Assembly (NCBI RefSeq): GCF_030272615.1
Contig: NC_081409.1
Location: 528,918,291-528,982,290 of the forward strand
Source of the DNA: Cryptomeria japonica
Taxonomy: Eukaryota; Streptophyta; Pinopsida; Cupressales; Cupressaceae
Length of the DNA: 64,000 nt
Direction of reading: 5' to 3'
Positions 11,083 to 23,220 of this stretch are shown piece after piece. The notes below the pieces were generated by a model. That model ran no database searches. It had not been told where the DNA came from and worked only from the letters and a program-made list of their open reading frames with translations. The stretch's first letter is position 1; each line of letters starts with the position of its first letter. The position numbers and the translations under genes were made by a program.

Positions 11083-12021
11083 TCATACCATCATACTCTG
11101 CATCATACCTTGGAATGATTTAAAATAACCCCAAAGAGTAGCTTTCTGGGCTTGAACATCTCTCAATCCCTGCAGGCCTTCTTTGATTTGAACTACCACC
11201 AGTTTATCATACGCCCATTGTACCTTTCCTACACCGGGGATATCATTCATAAAGTAAAATGGAAAACAGTTAATCAAATAACCAAACTTGAAAATATGTT
11301 TCTTATCTTGTTTAATCTCCTTCAAGTTGCTCATAAGCTCGCTGAGAAATACTCCACACAAGTCATACAATTTGTTTTCCTTGAGTATCTGATAGGCTGC
11401 ATATATTGTAGTACCAGATACTGAATTTTGTCTGCTAGATTGATATACCTGATACCCTATCACCATCGATGCAAATTTCACATCATATTCAACTATATCA
11501 CTAATTGTCATCGACCGATTGTCATGTTGGGATCCAGTTACCTTTGTCACAGTGATGTTCTTTACATGCCTCAAACCAGGGATCTCATTGGTTGCATTTA
11601 AACAAGTTAGCACTTGAATGGCTTGCTTTGTGATCTTATGTGGTCTATCTAGCCATATGAACTCATCATGAATTCAGCTCAAGACATACCTGACCCATTC
11701 GGGTTCATCAAAAACCAAAAAGTGAACAAACTAGATAAAACCCTTATCTTGCAGTGATTTGAAATCGGGCTTTAGGTTCCCCATCTCATCCATCATATGC
11801 TTGGTGTATAATGATAACATCTCTGCATTTCCATGCTCTTTGATATTGCAGTGAATGTATTCCCTAATGTCCTCGCTATGCAACACTCCATACGACACAG
11901 AATAAAATGCTCCATTTGGATCATCTTCTATCGATTTGAACGGGTGTTTCTTGAATATTGGCCTTGCCCTATCAATAATCTCTACTACTGATGGCGTTGC
12001 CACACCGGATGATGATTCCAT
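11083..12021 (-). pseudogene. Unrecognised ORF, N-terminal part (repeat-associated family), two in-frame stops
   Basis: Reading leftward from an ATG at 12,021 the frame stays open to 11,083 apart from a TAG and a TGA between 11,731 and 11,614, about 313 codons, with no frameshift. Upstream is an AT-rich stretch with TATTTATAA about 20 bases before the ATG. The product begins MESSSGVATPSVVEIID, and later has an EPEWVRYVLS segment, FIWLDRPHKITK and GYFKSFQGMM. I recognise no catalytic domain; I loosely associate such sequences with repeats in gymnosperm genomes, which is memory, not a search. It is cut at 11,083 by the end of Copia-1. It lies downstream of a zinc-knuckle gag in the same orientation, where protease and integrase would be expected. 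Confidence 0.6.
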
Positions 12022-12527
12022 TTCGAAATAGGGTTATAAATAGATAGCTCAAACACAAATAAATACCTTTTTAACTTCAACCGAATACTAGGAATCTTTG
12101 TTGGATCGCTTTAAGCTTTGTTTTTGTTGCTCAATCTCTTTTGCCTCACTCCTCTACTCTTTCGCTTCATTTGCAATGTTAAGAATGAATAATAGAATGC
12201 CTTTTTTATTCACCAAAAACCTAACTTTAATTCGAAATACATACACAACCCTAAAGGTTTCTCGGATACTCTGCGTCCCAATAATTCATCACCGGATTCT
12301 CAGATTGCCATGAAATCTTTCGGATAATATTTGACATCAATTGCACTACCACTTAGAATCTTCTGCAACCTTTTGCAGCCAGTTACAGATCTCAAGAGGA
12401 GGGTTTTCAGGATCTGCATGAAATAAGGCATTTGGCCTTAGTCACCGGATGAGGTTGTAACACCAAAATCATGTGTGGAGCCATTCTGTGCATTTGAATG
12501 TTCCTTCTTAACCCACATTTTCTTATT
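12022..12527 (-). other. Spacer between zinc-knuckle gag and the unrecognised ORF
   Basis: About 500 bp with no convincing coding frame. On the minus strand the end nearest 12,022 has a TATTTATAA element, which might act as an internal promoter for the ORF at 12,021. Confidence 0.45.
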
Positions 12528-13600
12528 CTACTCTTTGACCTCTTCAACCTTCACTTTTCTCTTTTCATCTAATATGTTCTTATCTACCGGAGCATTCTTG
12601 CTCACATTCTTTCTTTTGCAATATTTTGCAATGTGACCGGATTTGTTGGATGCATAGAAAATAACACTTCTTTGCATAGGCCTTAAGTTCATCTGATTTG
12701 GTCTCATCCTGCATTGGTTAGAAATGTGCCCAAACAATCCACAAGCATAGCATCTCTTATTTTGAAAATTATTCATTACAGCTCTGCACAAGTTTGACTT
12801 ATGACCAAAGTTGTTGCATTTGAAACATTGACCGGTAAAGGTAAGATCATTATTCATCATCCTATTTCTACAATGACTTGCCATATGACCAAATTTATTG
12901 CAAAAAAAACATTTAACATTGATTTTATAAGAATTAGGTTGTCTTACTGGAGGTTTCTTGTTCTTCTAATGATTTCTTTGTCCAGAACCAAAGGATTCTC
13001 CTTTCTCATATCCAAGTCCTTGCATGTCTTTTCCACTTCTCTGACTTTCTAGCCTGGCTGAGCTAGCTTTGAATTTTTCTTTGTACTCATTAGCAGAGGA
13101 AATTTTATCTCTTAGAATTATGATCTACCTTTCAAGTTCTTGCCTATCATTCTTAGATTGCACCAATTCAAGTCTCAACTAATCATTCTCATAGTTCAAT
13201 CTACAACATTCATCAGATCTATCCTTTAATGACTGAGTCAGATTTTCCTCATTCTTCTTCATGTCTTCAATTTCCTTTGTCAACATAATCACAATGGATT
13301 GTATCTCATTCTTTGGGACTACATTATTTCTAGAAAGCTTCTCACATTCATCTAACTTTTCCTGTAGGGCTTGATTGTCAATTCTTTTTTCTTCTTTCTC
13401 CTTCAGTTTATCCATCAGTTCCTTTCTCTTCTCTCTGGATGTGTTCACTTATTTTTTCAGAGATTCAATGAAATTTTTCAGTAGCATCTAGAATTCTCAG
13501 GCTACTTTTTTCTTTCATCGTTGCATCAAGATCTTCAAGTGCCACAGTAAGTTGCTTCTGCAAACCAAAGTCTATTGATTCAATCTTTTGAATCTTCCTC
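12528..13600 (-). pseudogene. gag: Gag-like protein: coiled coil plus four zinc knuckles
   Basis: After the primer site (13,629-13,641) the minus strand encodes a Lys/Glu-rich heptad-like region (about 13,450-13,180). It then encodes a series of CX2CX4HX4C knuckles: CFFCNKFGHMASHC, CFKCNNFGHKSNLC and CYACGLFGHISNQC, and a fourth degenerate one (YASNKSGHIAKYC, first Cys lost). Several stops interrupt it, for example around 13,449 and 13,180. The usual N-terminal Copia gag domain is not evident. Its position just after LTR and PBS supports a nucleocapsid-type role. Confidence 0.7.
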
Positions 13601-13628
13601 AAGCTGTTAGGCTTCTTTCAAGGAACTA

Positions 13629-13641
13629 AGCTCTGATACCA
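13629..13641 (-). other. Primer-binding site (initiator Met-tRNA type)
   Basis: The plus strand reads AGCTCTGATACCA, the complement of TGGTATCAGAGCT. It lies two bases from the LTR end at 13,644, the standard Copia arrangement. Confidence 0.9.
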
Positions 13642-13643
13642 AT

Positions 13644-14430
13644 TGATGGAAATCAATGAACACTATGAGGGGGGTGAATCAGTGTTCTATAGTTCAAAAA
13701 TTTATTAAACTGATTCTTAAACCACTGAATGCATAAGAATGAAAGTAAGGTGCAGAAACATAAACCAATCAACCATAAAACCATAACACCAGAATTTTTA
13801 CGTGGAAACCCAGAAAGGGAAAAACCACGATGGGATTGAGACCCACAATATTATTTTGCTTTGATTAAGAGTATGATAATATTACAAAAAAGGAGAGTGC
13901 ACTTACATTCAAGCACACTACCTAGAGCTCACTGCTCAAATACAAAAGAGGGCTACAACCCCGGAGGACTTACTGTCCTACAAATGAGTTACAAAAGAAA
14001 TAACAATAACTGAACTGATATGTAGCATCTACAAATGCCAAAAGTAGTTTCGGTTAAGCACAATTTGACTGTCTTCCTCTGTTCTTCTTATCTGCTCTAT
14101 TATGTTGCACAGTCATATACCAGAGCACCAAATCTGCATATTGATGCTCATTCTCTCATCACACATCAATATTCGCACATCTTCCATACCAAAATGGTCA
14201 TACAAGTCAATCTTATATACCCGCACTGCCAAAATAAATCTCCAATATGTCAGCTTCATAATACTCCAAAATATGAAATGTGTACCAACAAGTCAGCTCA
14301 ATTCATCCACAAATTCATATGCAGACCTAAACAAGATGCTAACAAGCTTCTCATGTGTTGGCACAATTACCTCGAACTCAACAACCATCGAAATCATCCC
14401 AAATATTTCAGATCACACGTTACATCACTT
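13644..14430 (-). repeat. 5' LTR of a minus-strand Met-tRNA-primed element (right boundary uncertain)
   Basis: The left (3') end TCCATCA abuts the PBS. The minus strand contains the conserved GTGGTTTTTCCCTTTCTGGG / TTTCCACGT block near 13,800 and a C-tract near 13,670, as in the other Copia LTRs. The 5' start is ambiguous: TGATGTAAC at 14,427 gives TGATG...CATCA ends, whereas TGTTGGC at 14,782 is a more usual start, but a reading frame seems to run across it. The plus-strand ORF of 152 codons inside (14,035-14,493) is not credible. Confidence 0.65.
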
Positions 14431-14782
14431 AATATAAAAATGACTATGTTCTACCTGAATTACTGGATATCAAACCTTCAATCTCGCTCATGAATCAACA
14501 CTAGATACTAGAATTATAAAATAAGTTCCCTCAAAACTCGAATCATCTACCTGTATTACCACAACCAAAGTTATGCAACCAAAATTAAGATCTACACAAT
14601 GTACTCATACTGTGTCGGATACTGTATTCTACCTTCAAGACTTATGCTTAATGAATAATACAACTTCTGGTAAAGCAAATCTACATATACTGGATATGAT
14701 TTCTGAACTAAGTTGCCATCAATGACAACTCCTAAACATCTCTCATAATCCTTCTTCACTAGAACAGTGTCTCTTGCCAACA

Positions 14783-16110
14783 AAATCTTCATCTATTCTA
14801 GTAGTCAAAACTTGTGTAGCCAACTCTTGTGACTGAAAACCAATAGTAACAATGGGTGAAGAAAAAGTAACAATGGCAAGTATATTTGAGATGGTAGTTG
14901 AAACCTAACGAAGAACTTGGGTTTTTTACATGAAATTTTCAAAATCTTCCAACATGGAAGAAGTAACCTCAGATAAATTAGGAGGGAAAACAATATCTAG
15001 ATTTTCATGAGGTGTGTCAAGGGCTTATTCACTAGTTTTTGTTGTTCATCTTTATTTTCTTTTTCATCTCCTTCATCAATATCTTCTTGAGCTTGAGTCT
15101 CTTGAGTTGAAAACTCACCTTGACTCTTACCTTTTCTGATAGTGAACTTGAATTTCGAAGCTTTAGGAGTCATTGGATCTTGTTTATTCTTGGTCCTTAA
15201 CTTAGAAGTATTTCCTTTAGGCCCTACAACATCCTCTTCAAATAATTCAGTTTGGAAAGGCTTCAACTGAACAACATGTAGGTTCAACCAAACAATGGTA
15301 TTATCGAGAATCTTCTAAAACTTGACCCTTATAGAAGTATTCTCTTGTTGGCACCATTGAATGAGAGGAAGAGGTAATCCAGCAACTTTGTTTTTCTCAT
15401 ATGCAGGATCTAGGATATCTCCATCCTCTTCAAGATCTTCAGGAACCTCAGCAAGATCAAAATTCTCAATTTTTTCTACTGTGAGATGATTGTAATCCAA
15501 TCTTCAGACAACCTCTTTAGTCTTGCAATCTACCCATACATCCTCAATTCGATGAATATGTGTTTAGTTATTCTTAATCTTATTCTTCATGACCCTATAG
15601 TCAAAGAACTTTCTGGATTTGAAGAATCTCATAGTCACCCTTCTCATCTCTTCCTCCATGGCATGAGCCTTGTAGATGGAATTGATGAAATATCTCCATA
15701 TAGTGATGGAGAAATTGAGACCTGTCTTATGAGCTCCAGATTGATGCTCATGGATAGATATCAATTAACGAGCCATCTCCATAAGGATGATCTTATCTGG
15801 CCGATACCTCGGGAGCATGAATGGTTCTCCATCAAAGCATTCAATCCTGACATAGGTGAATATAGGGAATTGTAGGAAAATGCAATCATATTCACTCACC
15901 ACTTTTCATGCCTCATCTGATACTCTCTTGTTTTGAAGATCCTAAGGATCAAATAAGAACATATAATGAGAAAAGAAGGCATCATTTACCCTCCTAAAAT
16001 GGTGCAAACTCTCCTTGACAGTTAATTGAGTGAAGTACTTGTAAACATGAATTTGGCTCTTGTCACCTGTAGCAAATAGACCTGGAAAATGACTCACAAT
16101 ATATGGGAAA
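14783..16110 (-). pseudogene. Unrecognised ORF, C-terminal part (same family as 11,083-12,021)
   Basis: Reading leftward, a mostly open frame starts near 16,073 (IHVYKYFTQLTVKE, FFSHYMFLFDP), runs through FLQFPIFTYVRIE and LPRYRPDKIILMEMAR, and ends in an acidic/Lys-rich tail (about 15,290-14,800). It contains several stops and at least one frame change near 15,000. It appears to supply the half that follows GYFKSFQGMM in the copy at 11-12 kb, so the intact family would be roughly 700-750 codons; that length is inference. No enzyme motif is recognised. A 129-codon plus-strand frame overlapping it (15,486-15,875) is a shadow. Confidence 0.5.
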
Positions 16111-16763
16111 AACATGAGGGTGAGTCAAGATTGAAATCTGACTCACCACCGAACTAGGGTGTACAAAGTCGTTTAAAACAAAACAAACAAACAGGGAAAG
16201 CTCGCAATTAGGTATCAAAGTTAACAGGGAAAGCTTGCAATAAAAACAATAAATAACAATGATTTTATGAAATTTATTGTGAAATTTTAAGTTCTTTAGT
16301 TTCATTTCATTTATATCATGTTATTTGGAAAGAATTTTATGTGTTGATCAGGTTGTATGATGTGTAGAAACTTAACTTCAATAGGCAATATTCTATGAAA
16401 AATATCATCTCTATGCAAACTGAACAAGTTGCCTTCATACGAAATGTATATGGTCCACTTAGACATTGATAGGTTGTGAACAATAGCTATTTTCTTGGTT
16501 GATATAGTTGTAATCAACCATTTCAAAACAAAAAAAAAAACATCTTGGTGCATCACCTCAAGTTAGTGTAGGTTTTCATTTTCAAGGCATTTTTTACCCT
16601 TTTCTTTGTCAAAAAATAGTAGTTTTGGGAAGTTACAAAGAGAACTAGCCCTTCATCTGGAGATCTACTTTCATTATAGGGTACCCATAGCCTAAAATTA
16701 GTCGCATGTATCATAGGTTAGCTGAGTCTAGGCTTATCTATGGTGCAAACCTTAGTGATAACA
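16111..16763 (+). other. AT-rich block, probably the LTR end of the next Ty3 element
   Basis: No credible gene. The right end, TAACA at 16,759-16,763, immediately precedes a Ty3-type primer site, so the last few hundred bases are probably a 5' LTR. The LTR start is not recognisable. Confidence 0.4.
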
Positions 16764-16768
16764 ATTTT

Positions 16769-16785
16769 TGGCATGCCTGGTGGGA
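16769..16785 (+). other. Primer-binding site, Ty3 type
   Basis: TGGCATGCCTGGTGGGA resembles the TGGCATGCC[CT]GGTGGGA sites seen after Ty3 LTRs in plants. It lies between the probable LTR end and a gag ORF on the same strand. Confidence 0.65.
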
Positions 16786-17056
16786 TGATGAACTAAATTT
16801 TTGTTCACTAAAAGGTCCATGTTCGTTGTTGTCTTGGTGTGAGCAGAAGTATTCCATCCTTCAAGGAAGTAAAACTTTCACACCTAGCAACTCTGAGCTC
16901 CTGGTAGAGGATGAACCAGTTCAACCAACATATGAGAAGAGTGCAAACAAGGCAAAGTGTAGGTTCAGTTCAACATTCTCAACTATCACCATCAAGAAGG
17001 AAGAAAAAGTTAGCAAATCCAAGTGGGGTTGTGCCTCCCCTTCCTAATTCACATCT

Positions 17057-17803
17057 TTGAGCAATTCTTTGTTTGTAAGCTCCTCATCTCAAGTACCAGC
17101 CAATCCCACAGTTCAAATTCCCATAAATCCAATGGCTCACAATCAACATCTAAGGAACCATCCTTTTGTACATTTCAATCAAGGTAGCCCCTTGAATCTT
17201 TCTCAACATGATGACATTCTAGCTGAACCACTTAAGAGCCTTCCCTTCTTCACTGGAGAAGATCAAACTACTTTTGTTAAGCATATAAGAGATGTAGCCT
17301 CCTTGTGTGGAGTTCATAACATCACGGAAGAGAATATTGCAGTAAGGGTCTTAGCGGCCTCATTTAAGGGAAAAGCTCATCAATGGTTCAGGAGCTTGCT
17401 AGTAAACTCAATTTCTACATGGGATGAGTTAGTAGACCGATTGAATAGACAATTTGAAAATAAATCAAACCATCTTTCTTTGGTAGAGCATCTAACTACC
17501 ATCAAAAGAGAACATCATGAGCAGATGATGGATTTTAACTTCTGATTTCAAAAAAATTGGAATAGGATTCCAGCTGCGGTAAGGCCATCTAATGATCATG
17601 CCTTCCTTTATTATTTGAAAGCTCTTAAAAGTGATATTTTAGTGATGATACAGTCAATGGGTGGAAACTCATTACCTGTTGCTTTTTACATTGCCATAAG
17701 AGCTAAAAACAGTCTTATCCAAGCTAGAAAAATAGCTCCTAGGCCTCTTATGCCTATCTTTCTTGAGATGCAGCCACCTATTCCTGAAAAAACCCCTACC
17801 ATA
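17057..17803 (+). pseudogene. gag: Ty3 gag fragment, cut by the giant element's LTR
   Basis: One frame runs from about 16,706 to the junction at 17,803 with stops at 17,045-17,047 and 17,543-17,545. Residues LPFFTGEDQTTFVKHIRDVA, KGKAHQWFRSLL, WDELVDRLNRQFENK and HLTTIKREHHEQMMDFNF are a retrotransposon gag capsid-like domain. Its end at 17,803 is the outer edge of the opposite-strand LTR (TGTTGG at 17,804), so the element was disrupted by that insertion. The CCATA flank at 17,799-17,803 would be the target duplication, but no partner is identifiable. Confidence 0.8.
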
Positions 17804-19111
17804 TGTTGGTGCCCCAAAATGGGGTTTACACTACAACCAGGCAAAAACCAAGCCGGTTCTTAAGATTTATCAAAGGAGGAGCCATCTCCGACTATTTAAA
17901 TTCTTCAAGGACTTGGACAAACATATGACAAGGATTTCAAAAATCCTTCTACACTTCGGGCTCTGCAAAACCCTGGAGGGTGATCCTTTGATGATTTTAT
18001 AATCTTTGTGCCATACTTATACTTTCATCAAATTTAAGTAGAAAATCTCAAAACACATGCTCAACAACAGGGACAATTCTCAAGGGTGGTTAATCCTCCA
18101 GTGATCCTCAACCCAAATGGAGCTTTGAGATGGAAAAAACATACAACAGTACATATAAGATATCGTGCCTTTTTGTTATAATTAATTATGCAACAAACAT
18201 AGGTGAACAGATCACATAAATGATTATAAGGATACATAACATACTATGATCAGTGCCTCCTTCCATTGGGCGATTGGTTTTGGTATACATAAATGAACTG
18301 TAACAAAACTTAGTCTAATAGCATTTAGGTTTTGAAAAAACATTGCCTTACAACATTTTCCCTCGACAACCCTGATTTAAACTACTTATCAAATCCAAGC
18401 ACAAGTCCTATTGTTCTGTAATTTTGTTCGAGCATTTTTAATTGATCCCTTAGATCAAAGCAAGAATAGAAAATACATATACCATAACAGTGCACTGAAT
18501 GAAAGAAATCCTTGACCACATTTCATTCAAAAGACAATAAACTTGCACAACAGAGAGAACTAAATTGGAATTATATTTCCTTTCAATTCGTTATGTTTTT
18601 TCTATCACAAAGATCATATACATATAATTCTTTCAAGCACTTGCACAAAAACACAGACCTAAGACTCTTATCTATTTCTGTCTGAAAATCCTTACACTCG
18701 CTCACTTTCTATTAATACTTGCTACATGAACCACCTGACTTTGAAAGATTTTTAAAAATAGTAAGTAGAGAGATCAAATTCAAAACCAAGTCTCTTGGCC
18801 TTGAATTCCCTTTTATAGAAAATAAGGGAGCAAACAAGCTATGGGCCAAAATGACATCTTCCATTCAGAAAATGACTGGTTACCTACAAACTTGTTACAA
18901 AATATTCCATTTAAGGAATGCCATAACCAGGATAAAAAGATATGTAACTGATTCATCATAGCACTCTAAGCTTTTCCTTTTTCTTTTACTACTACCGATG
19001 AAAATTTGAGGGGGGCCCACTTCTTTAGTTGCTCACATCCCAAAAAGTAACCACTCTATAGAGCCAAAACAATCTGCTAGGCTTCCACATCACATAGTTA
19101 GTTAACTAACA
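17804..19111 (-). repeat. 3' LTR of giant Ty3 element
   Basis: 1,308 bp, colinear with 46,905-48,209. The minus-strand start TGTTAGTTAACTAAC lies 15 bp after the 3' ORF stop (19,127), leaving only a short purine-rich stretch (minus strand GAAGGAATGAATGAGGA) as polypurine tract. TATA box at 18,811-18,817 (minus TATAAAA). Confidence 0.88.
18811..18817 (-). promoter_or_regulatory. TATA box in giant-element LTR
   Basis: The minus strand reads CTATAAAAGGGAATTC. The counterpart in the 5' LTR at 47,910-47,916 keeps the TATAAAA core, so this is the likely LTR promoter. Confidence 0.6.
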
Positions 19112-19126
19112 AGTTGGTGTCCTCAT

Positions 19127-22100
19127 TCATTCCTTCAAGTATATATTTCCCCACTCAGCATATTCTTCTTCCGATGACCATTTGAAAAGCATGACCTTGT
19201 CAGCCTTGGTCATGTAAGGAGTATATTTGACCGCCACCTGGTTCGCCTCCCTTTCAAAAGTTTCAAAAAATGATCTCGTATATATTATTTTATACATGCT
19301 ATCTTCCAGCATGCCAGTATCCAAATCATCGCACATCATATCCACCTGAGTGTTAATAGCTCTTTCTGCTTCTTCCTTCCATATCTGCAGAGTTTTAATT
19401 TCTCCACTTTCATTTTCAATATTGGGCAAAAATGTCTCATTCATTTCACTGAAAGCTCTCATCATCTCTCTTATCTTTCTCTCTAGATTATCTGGCAACA
19501 TTTGGGCCTCTTGCATTGACTTTACCAACATGTAGGTGGGCTGAAGTGTTGGTGGCTTCTCAGCATGGTATTTTGAGGCCATGGACATTATTCTGAGCTC
19601 ATTTCCCCTTTGTAACCATTTTTGTGAATAACGAGATTGCTACCTCTTTGTATCTATCAAAACTCTAAATAGCATTAAATAATAAAGAATATAAAGAATG
19701 TACATTATTCAGCCTACTATTTACTTTCTCATTTAAGTGAATCAAAATAGAGCTAACTATTTCCCTCTGCTTACTAGCCAATTGATCCTCTGACTCCTTT
19801 AACGTTTTATCCAACTCATCAATCCTTTCTAAAATTTGAGCTCTAGTTGGGTCAGTAGAAAATGTGGTTCAGGCTCATCATCAATATAAGGAACTAGCGA
19901 TATTCTAGGAGCATCGGTCTCACTATCTAACTAAGTTGTTGTACCTGTATGTGAGACTGGTGGGGTCTTGGATGTTGATGGGACCGATGCAATGGCAAGG
20001 GCTGAAGAAGATGCACCTGGTTGTCTCTGCTCAAGAAGCTGCACTTTTATTTGTAGTTCCACATATTTTTGTTGAACTATATTATAATCATGAAAAAGAT
20101 TTTCAAACTTATCCATTAACTCTTGCTTCTCCTTAGCCTCTCTCTTTGCAGTTTCATGAGCTAACTTGGTTATATCAATAGCCAAATTTGTAGCTTTGAC
20201 ATTTGATGTATCAGAAGCTCTCTTTATGATGAGGTCTCCTTTCAAATTTGGATTTATATCACTAACATCAGGCCTCCCAGGCCCTTGCTATGGTGACCAT
20301 ATTGCTAAGGTTGCATGATCATCTATAAAGTCTGATCCCTTGAATGGTAACCTCGCTTCCTCTTCTGAGTTGAATTGTTGGCCTCTTTCTTTTCTAATTT
20401 TATCAAATGCCACTACATCAGCTATATCCCATTCAGGTCGAATCAAGATACTAGTCTGGTTTACAATCTTTTTGCCTTCATCTCTCGTGATTGCCTTGAA
20501 TTCTTCCATCATCTTAGTCTTGACCTTTTCCTGATTTTCATGGTTAGACCTATCCCAGCTCTGGGCCATTCTTTCGACACTTCTCTTCCTGTACTCATCA
20601 ACTTTCACTTTCCACATCATTTGAAGGAAAGTCGAGCTCTTAAAAAAAGCATCATCTTCAAGAAATGTCTCACATGCCTCTTTTCTAGCATCCCTGAATG
20701 CTCTTCCTTGAATGTCTAGAGGCATGATGTCAAATTCTAGAGTAGGTGGTACAGAAGGGATACCAATTTGCATTTCTATATTTGTAACTTCCACAATGTC
20801 TACATCATGTGGTTCTTCAATTTGTTGATCTCCTTATTCTTCAAATTGTACCAAACGTGAAAAGGGGATATGTGGTGGTGAGGGGCTTCTATTTGAATCC
20901 TCTAGATCAATGATATGGATTCCTTTCAAAGTTCTAACCTACATCCCTAAAGCTGGTTCTTCTCTCATTATTTTGTTTCCTTTCCTCCTCACCAACTTTC
21001 CACTATGACTACCACTATCCTCTTCACTACTTACCTCATCCCTCACTCTTTTTATTACAATACTTCCCTTTGGAGGAGGCTCATAACTAGGTAGAGTCTC
21101 CTCTAATCCATCTGTTCTGTGAGGTAGAGGAGGAGGGGGGATAGGTTGTTTCATCCTCATTTGTTGAATCAAATTTTTATTGTTAGGTGGAAAGGGTGTA
21201 AGTTGTTGTACACTCCTCCTCTCAATCTGTTTGCCATGAATTTCCTCAAGCTTCATTCTCTTCTCTTTCAAAGCAAGAATTAACTCATCAAATTTATTCA
21301 CAACAAAATCAACTTTAGCAGAGAAAGGGTTGAAGGCTCTCAATCGATCATAATTTGGATCCATTTTCTGTATAATCACCCATAGTTTCCTAAAAGCTAT
21401 CCACTTCACCTTCTTCCAATCCTAAACAAAAAAATCAAACTTGTTTCTAATTACATCTTCATGGAAGTGGTATTCATGAGGCAGTGCAATTCCTTTTATT
21501 CTTTGTCTAAAAATGTTATAGAACCCCTTTGGGTCACTGTGCCTAGCTACACTAAATCCCATGTAATATGGTGCAAAAATTTTGTCAAAATGCACATGCC
21601 CTCCTTTCTGGATTCCAAAGTAGGGGATAGCAATGTAATCAAGAAAGATAGGTCATTTTATCCTACCCTACAAATCCTTATCCTGGATACAACCATTTAC
21701 CAAATTACTTTAACAAATCCAAGTCTCAACGGGACATTGAATGGTAATACAAGAGGCTACCCTAGGAAACCATAAATTCTAATGACAGTGTTGACCAGGT
21801 AAGGAATGATATCACCCCAATTATGATCAATTCTCAAGATTGGCAGCCTTTCTTTTGGTCTCAAGAAATCATGTAACTATGTAGGGATTCTGGGTGGATT
21901 AAGTATCAATTGTTGCTTTAATTTAGAAGCAAAACCATTATCAAACCTTACAAAACTAGATTTTGGCTTGTCCCATGAAATGTCCATACTCCACAGTTGT
22001 ATCGGTATCCCAACATTATTAATTGTCTTTCTGAGATCCATGGTACCTTCAAAATAATCTGAATTCTTGAATAAGAACATATGCATCAGCAATGAGTACC

Positions 22101-22750
22101 AATAAAAATTAGTGTTCAATTCATTTTCCTTAATAGCCAACAATCCCTTATGAATCTTATCTTCAAGATAAGGAGCAAAATCAAAAATCACTGAAAAGTC
22201 TAGGTGTTGAATCTGAATGGCCATAAACATGAAATCGGGAGGCATAACTGTGGAAGGGTTAAAACCTAAAACCTGACATAGAGAGAAAAAGGTACTTTGT
22301 AAATACTTAGCAAAAGCACCAATTGGAAAAGGCTCGACTAAATTTGGGCCGATATGATAAGGTGTGCTTCCTGCTTTTGCCAAGTGGGCAGGGAAAAGAT
22401 TTGATCTAAACAAACCCTTTATTATGTGATACTCCTCCTTTATTTCATTTTGATCTACTGGAATCAGTGTAGAAGAAGGTTCGTACATGTCAAAAACTTC
22501 ATAGAATTAATCTCTTCGGATTGTCAATAATACCTCCCCATCATTTCCCCTTATTACCCTAGAAACAGGGTCATATCTATCTGCCACTACCCTGAGAAGG
22601 TCGACATCCATGAAGACATTAGGCACCACCATCTTGCCTAGGTCATATTACCATGCACTCGAGAGTGGAGAATGCAAATTTCTCTGCCCATACCATAATT
22701 TAAACATATTTACCCCAGTCATAGGTACCCTAGCATCTGGAATTGCATAT
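19127..22750 (-). pseudogene. 3' ORF family, copy A (main part): unrecognised ~1,200-residue protein
   Basis: Reading right to left after the inserted Copia: FKLWYGQRNLHSPLSSAW, then WYSLLMHMFLFKNSDYF, IPIQLWSMDISWD, a Pro-rich stretch with RVRDEVSSEEDSGS, FLQMMWKVKVDEYRKR, EEFKAITRDEG, RPEWDIADVVAFDKIRKERG, a coiled-coil-like ETAKREAKEKQELMDKFENL region, and a C-terminal MLFKWSSEEEYAEW. From 21,409 to the stop at 19,127 the frame is constant with several stops; a frameshift lies between 21,410 and 21,876. It is colinear with 31,054-34,614 and 48,210-50,931. I recognise no catalytic motif, signal peptide or membrane segment. It sits between integrase and the 3' LTR, the slot used by env-like or extra ORFs. 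Confidence 0.75.
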
Positions 22751-23207
22751 TGTGAGATTTTGCCAAGATCTAGAGGCAATGGAAAGCACAAATAAGAGAG
22801 AACAAAATAGATGATAGGAATAAATTTTATTCTATCAAGATGAAAATATTGATCAACTGGATCATCAAGCATTACATACAATGAATATGAGCATGCTTAT
22901 ATAGGCAAGGCTATATGGATATGTGAGCACACAAACATGACATGTGGCTCAATAAGAAACAAGGGTAGGTAGGGATAAGTAGGGGTAGGTAGGAGAAACA
23001 ATATAATATTCCACATGAGGTGGATCACCCACCAAATGTGGAATGTAACAAAAAGACCACAAAAGGTGGAAATCTCCTACACACACTCTCCCAATGTGGC
23101 ACAAACACCCAAGTGTCTCATACCCAAACTACTATGATATGCATGTACCTAAGTAAACTTAAGTAAGGTGTAATAATATCCAACATGAATAAATAATTAC
23201 ACCAACA
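22751..23207 (-). repeat. 3' LTR of the non-autonomous Copia
   Basis: 457 bp, partner at 25,003-25,458. The plus-strand right end ACCAACA is followed by 13 cytosines (23,208-23,220), the polypurine tract on the minus strand. TATA at 22,897-22,903 (TTATATA). Confidence 0.92.
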
Positions 23208-23220
23208 CCCCCCCCCCCCC
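23208..23220 (-). other. Polypurine tract made of a 13-G run (minus strand)
   Basis: Plus strand C13 followed by TTAAG. The Copia at 38,004-44,053 has C7 then TTAAG at the same place, so a G-run after CTTAA appears to be this lineage's plus-strand primer. Confidence 0.75.

Noticed and set aside
14035-14493. 152-codon plus-strand ORF
   Set aside because: Lies in the minus-strand LTR region, with no domain and biased composition.
15486-15875. 129-codon plus-strand ORF
   Set aside because: Antisense shadow of the better-supported minus-strand ORF family (FFSHYMFLF, LPRYRPDKI).
19127-22750. Calling the 3' ORF an envelope-like gene
   Set aside because: The position fits, but no signal peptide, transmembrane helix or cleavage motif is visible.
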